Source: Halobacillus faecis (GTDB taxonomy: Bacteria > Bacillota > Bacilli > Bacillales > Halobacillaceae). Taken from it: a stretch of 64,000 bases of DNA. The notes beneath the pieces were generated by a model. It searched no databases and was not told where the DNA came from. It saw only the letters and a program-made list of their open reading frames with translations. Below, one piece after another: positions 63,856 through 64,000 of this stretch. Location: contig NZ_BJYD01000007.1 of assembly GCF_007991335.1 (NCBI RefSeq), positions 17,482 through 81,481 of the forward strand, in the 5' to 3' direction. Each line of letters starts with the position of its first letter. Within the stretch, counting starts at the first letter, position 1. A program made the position numbers and the translations under genes.

Positions 63856-63869
63856 TGAAAACGTTTTAC
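63856..63869. promoter_or_regulatory. Catabolite-responsive (cre-like) site before nagE
   Basis: Reading the minus strand, GTAAAACGTTTTCA agrees with the cre consensus TGNAANCGNWNNCA except for the first two bases. It is about 22 bases upstream of the nagE start, as expected for CcpA repression by road-block. Confidence 0.5.
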
Positions 63870-63896
63870 TGAAGCCATCTTACCACCGTGTTTTAT

Positions 63897-63912
63897 AGTT
63901 GTCTATACCAGT
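63897..63912. promoter_or_regulatory. NagR (dre-type) operator before nagE
   Basis: On the minus strand ACTGGTATAGACAACT closely resembles the YvoA/NagR dre sites of B. subtilis nag genes (as recalled, ATTGGTATAGA-type). It lies about 65 bases upstream of nagE. Confidence 0.7.
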
Positions 63913-64000
63913 GTGATATGTTTGAATATTCTATAAAAATACACTTATATTCTCCTTACCTACATTTTCTACACATTTTCATGATTTAACCTTATCAAAG

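Overview
The window is chromosomal DNA of an endospore-forming, low-to-moderate GC Firmicute. The gene order follows the Bacillus subtilis blocks yjcH-yjcG-yjcF, cotO/yjcA, fabI, the yjb region (yjbA to yjbQ), trpS, fabF-fabH, med-yjaV-yjzA and yitU-yitV-yitW. Acid-rich proteins, a short coat cluster and the arrangement of transport genes suggest a halotolerant Bacillaceae member near Halobacillus or Thalassobacillus. The genus is an inference from memory and was not tested.

Layout: 0.2-2 kb, yjcH-yjcG-yjcF; 2-3.6 kb, a DUF421 membrane protein converging on a metallo-hydrolase; 3.6-6.1 kb, a sporulation/coat island (small proteins, YjcA, CotZ-like, CotO) with sigma-K-like promoters between its divergent genes; 6.2-11.7 kb, an EAL phosphodiesterase, FabI, a YjbQ-type antiporter and MgtE; 11.9-17.4 kb, PrpE, an rluD-like/nadK/yjbM operon on the minus strand and a yjbK-yjbI-yjbH operon on the plus strand; 17.4-25.3 kb, PepF, CoiA, MecA, TerC, Spx, YjbC and a secreted DUF4015 protein; 25.5-31.5 kb, oppABCDF; 31.9-38.1 kb, a T-box-controlled trpS, YjbA, an LCP protein and fabH-fabF; 38.2-45.4 kb, Med, YjaV, YjzA, UppP, a partial molybdenum-cofactor operon, YitW/YitV/YitU and small genes; 45.6-50.2 kb, a HAD hydrolase and a phosphonate-type ABC importer; 50.3-56.7 kb, a repetitive protein, membrane proteins, an Nfu-N protein, lipoproteins and DegV; 56.7-58.2 kb, a membrane-anchored GH13 homologue that has lost catalytic residues; 58.5-63.8 kb, an N-acetylglucosamine operon (nagE-nagA-nagB-nagR-SIS).

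Several genes fit together. YjbH, Spx, YjbC and MecA belong to regulated proteolysis by ClpXP/ClpCP, and CoiA and Med belong to competence. FabI, FabH and FabF are fatty-acid elongation enzymes, and FapR-like sites precede fabI and fabH. The opp operon has a near-perfect CodY box just ahead of oppA. The nag operon has a NagR/YvoA-type operator and a CcpA-type site. The phosphonate importer is preceded by phased TGTWAA half-sites that resemble Pho boxes.

I found no phage, IS element, CRISPR array, tRNA, rRNA or recognisable new defence system. The points most worth a second look are the degenerate GH13 protein, a hairpin that buries the ribosome binding site of a 48-residue gene, a small family of dispersed intergenic repeats, a large cruciform near 55.6 kb, a six-copy repeat protein, and a SIS-domain protein fixed in the nag operon. 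Coordinates are read by eye; starts were chosen from ribosome binding sites, and several differ from the longest open frame.
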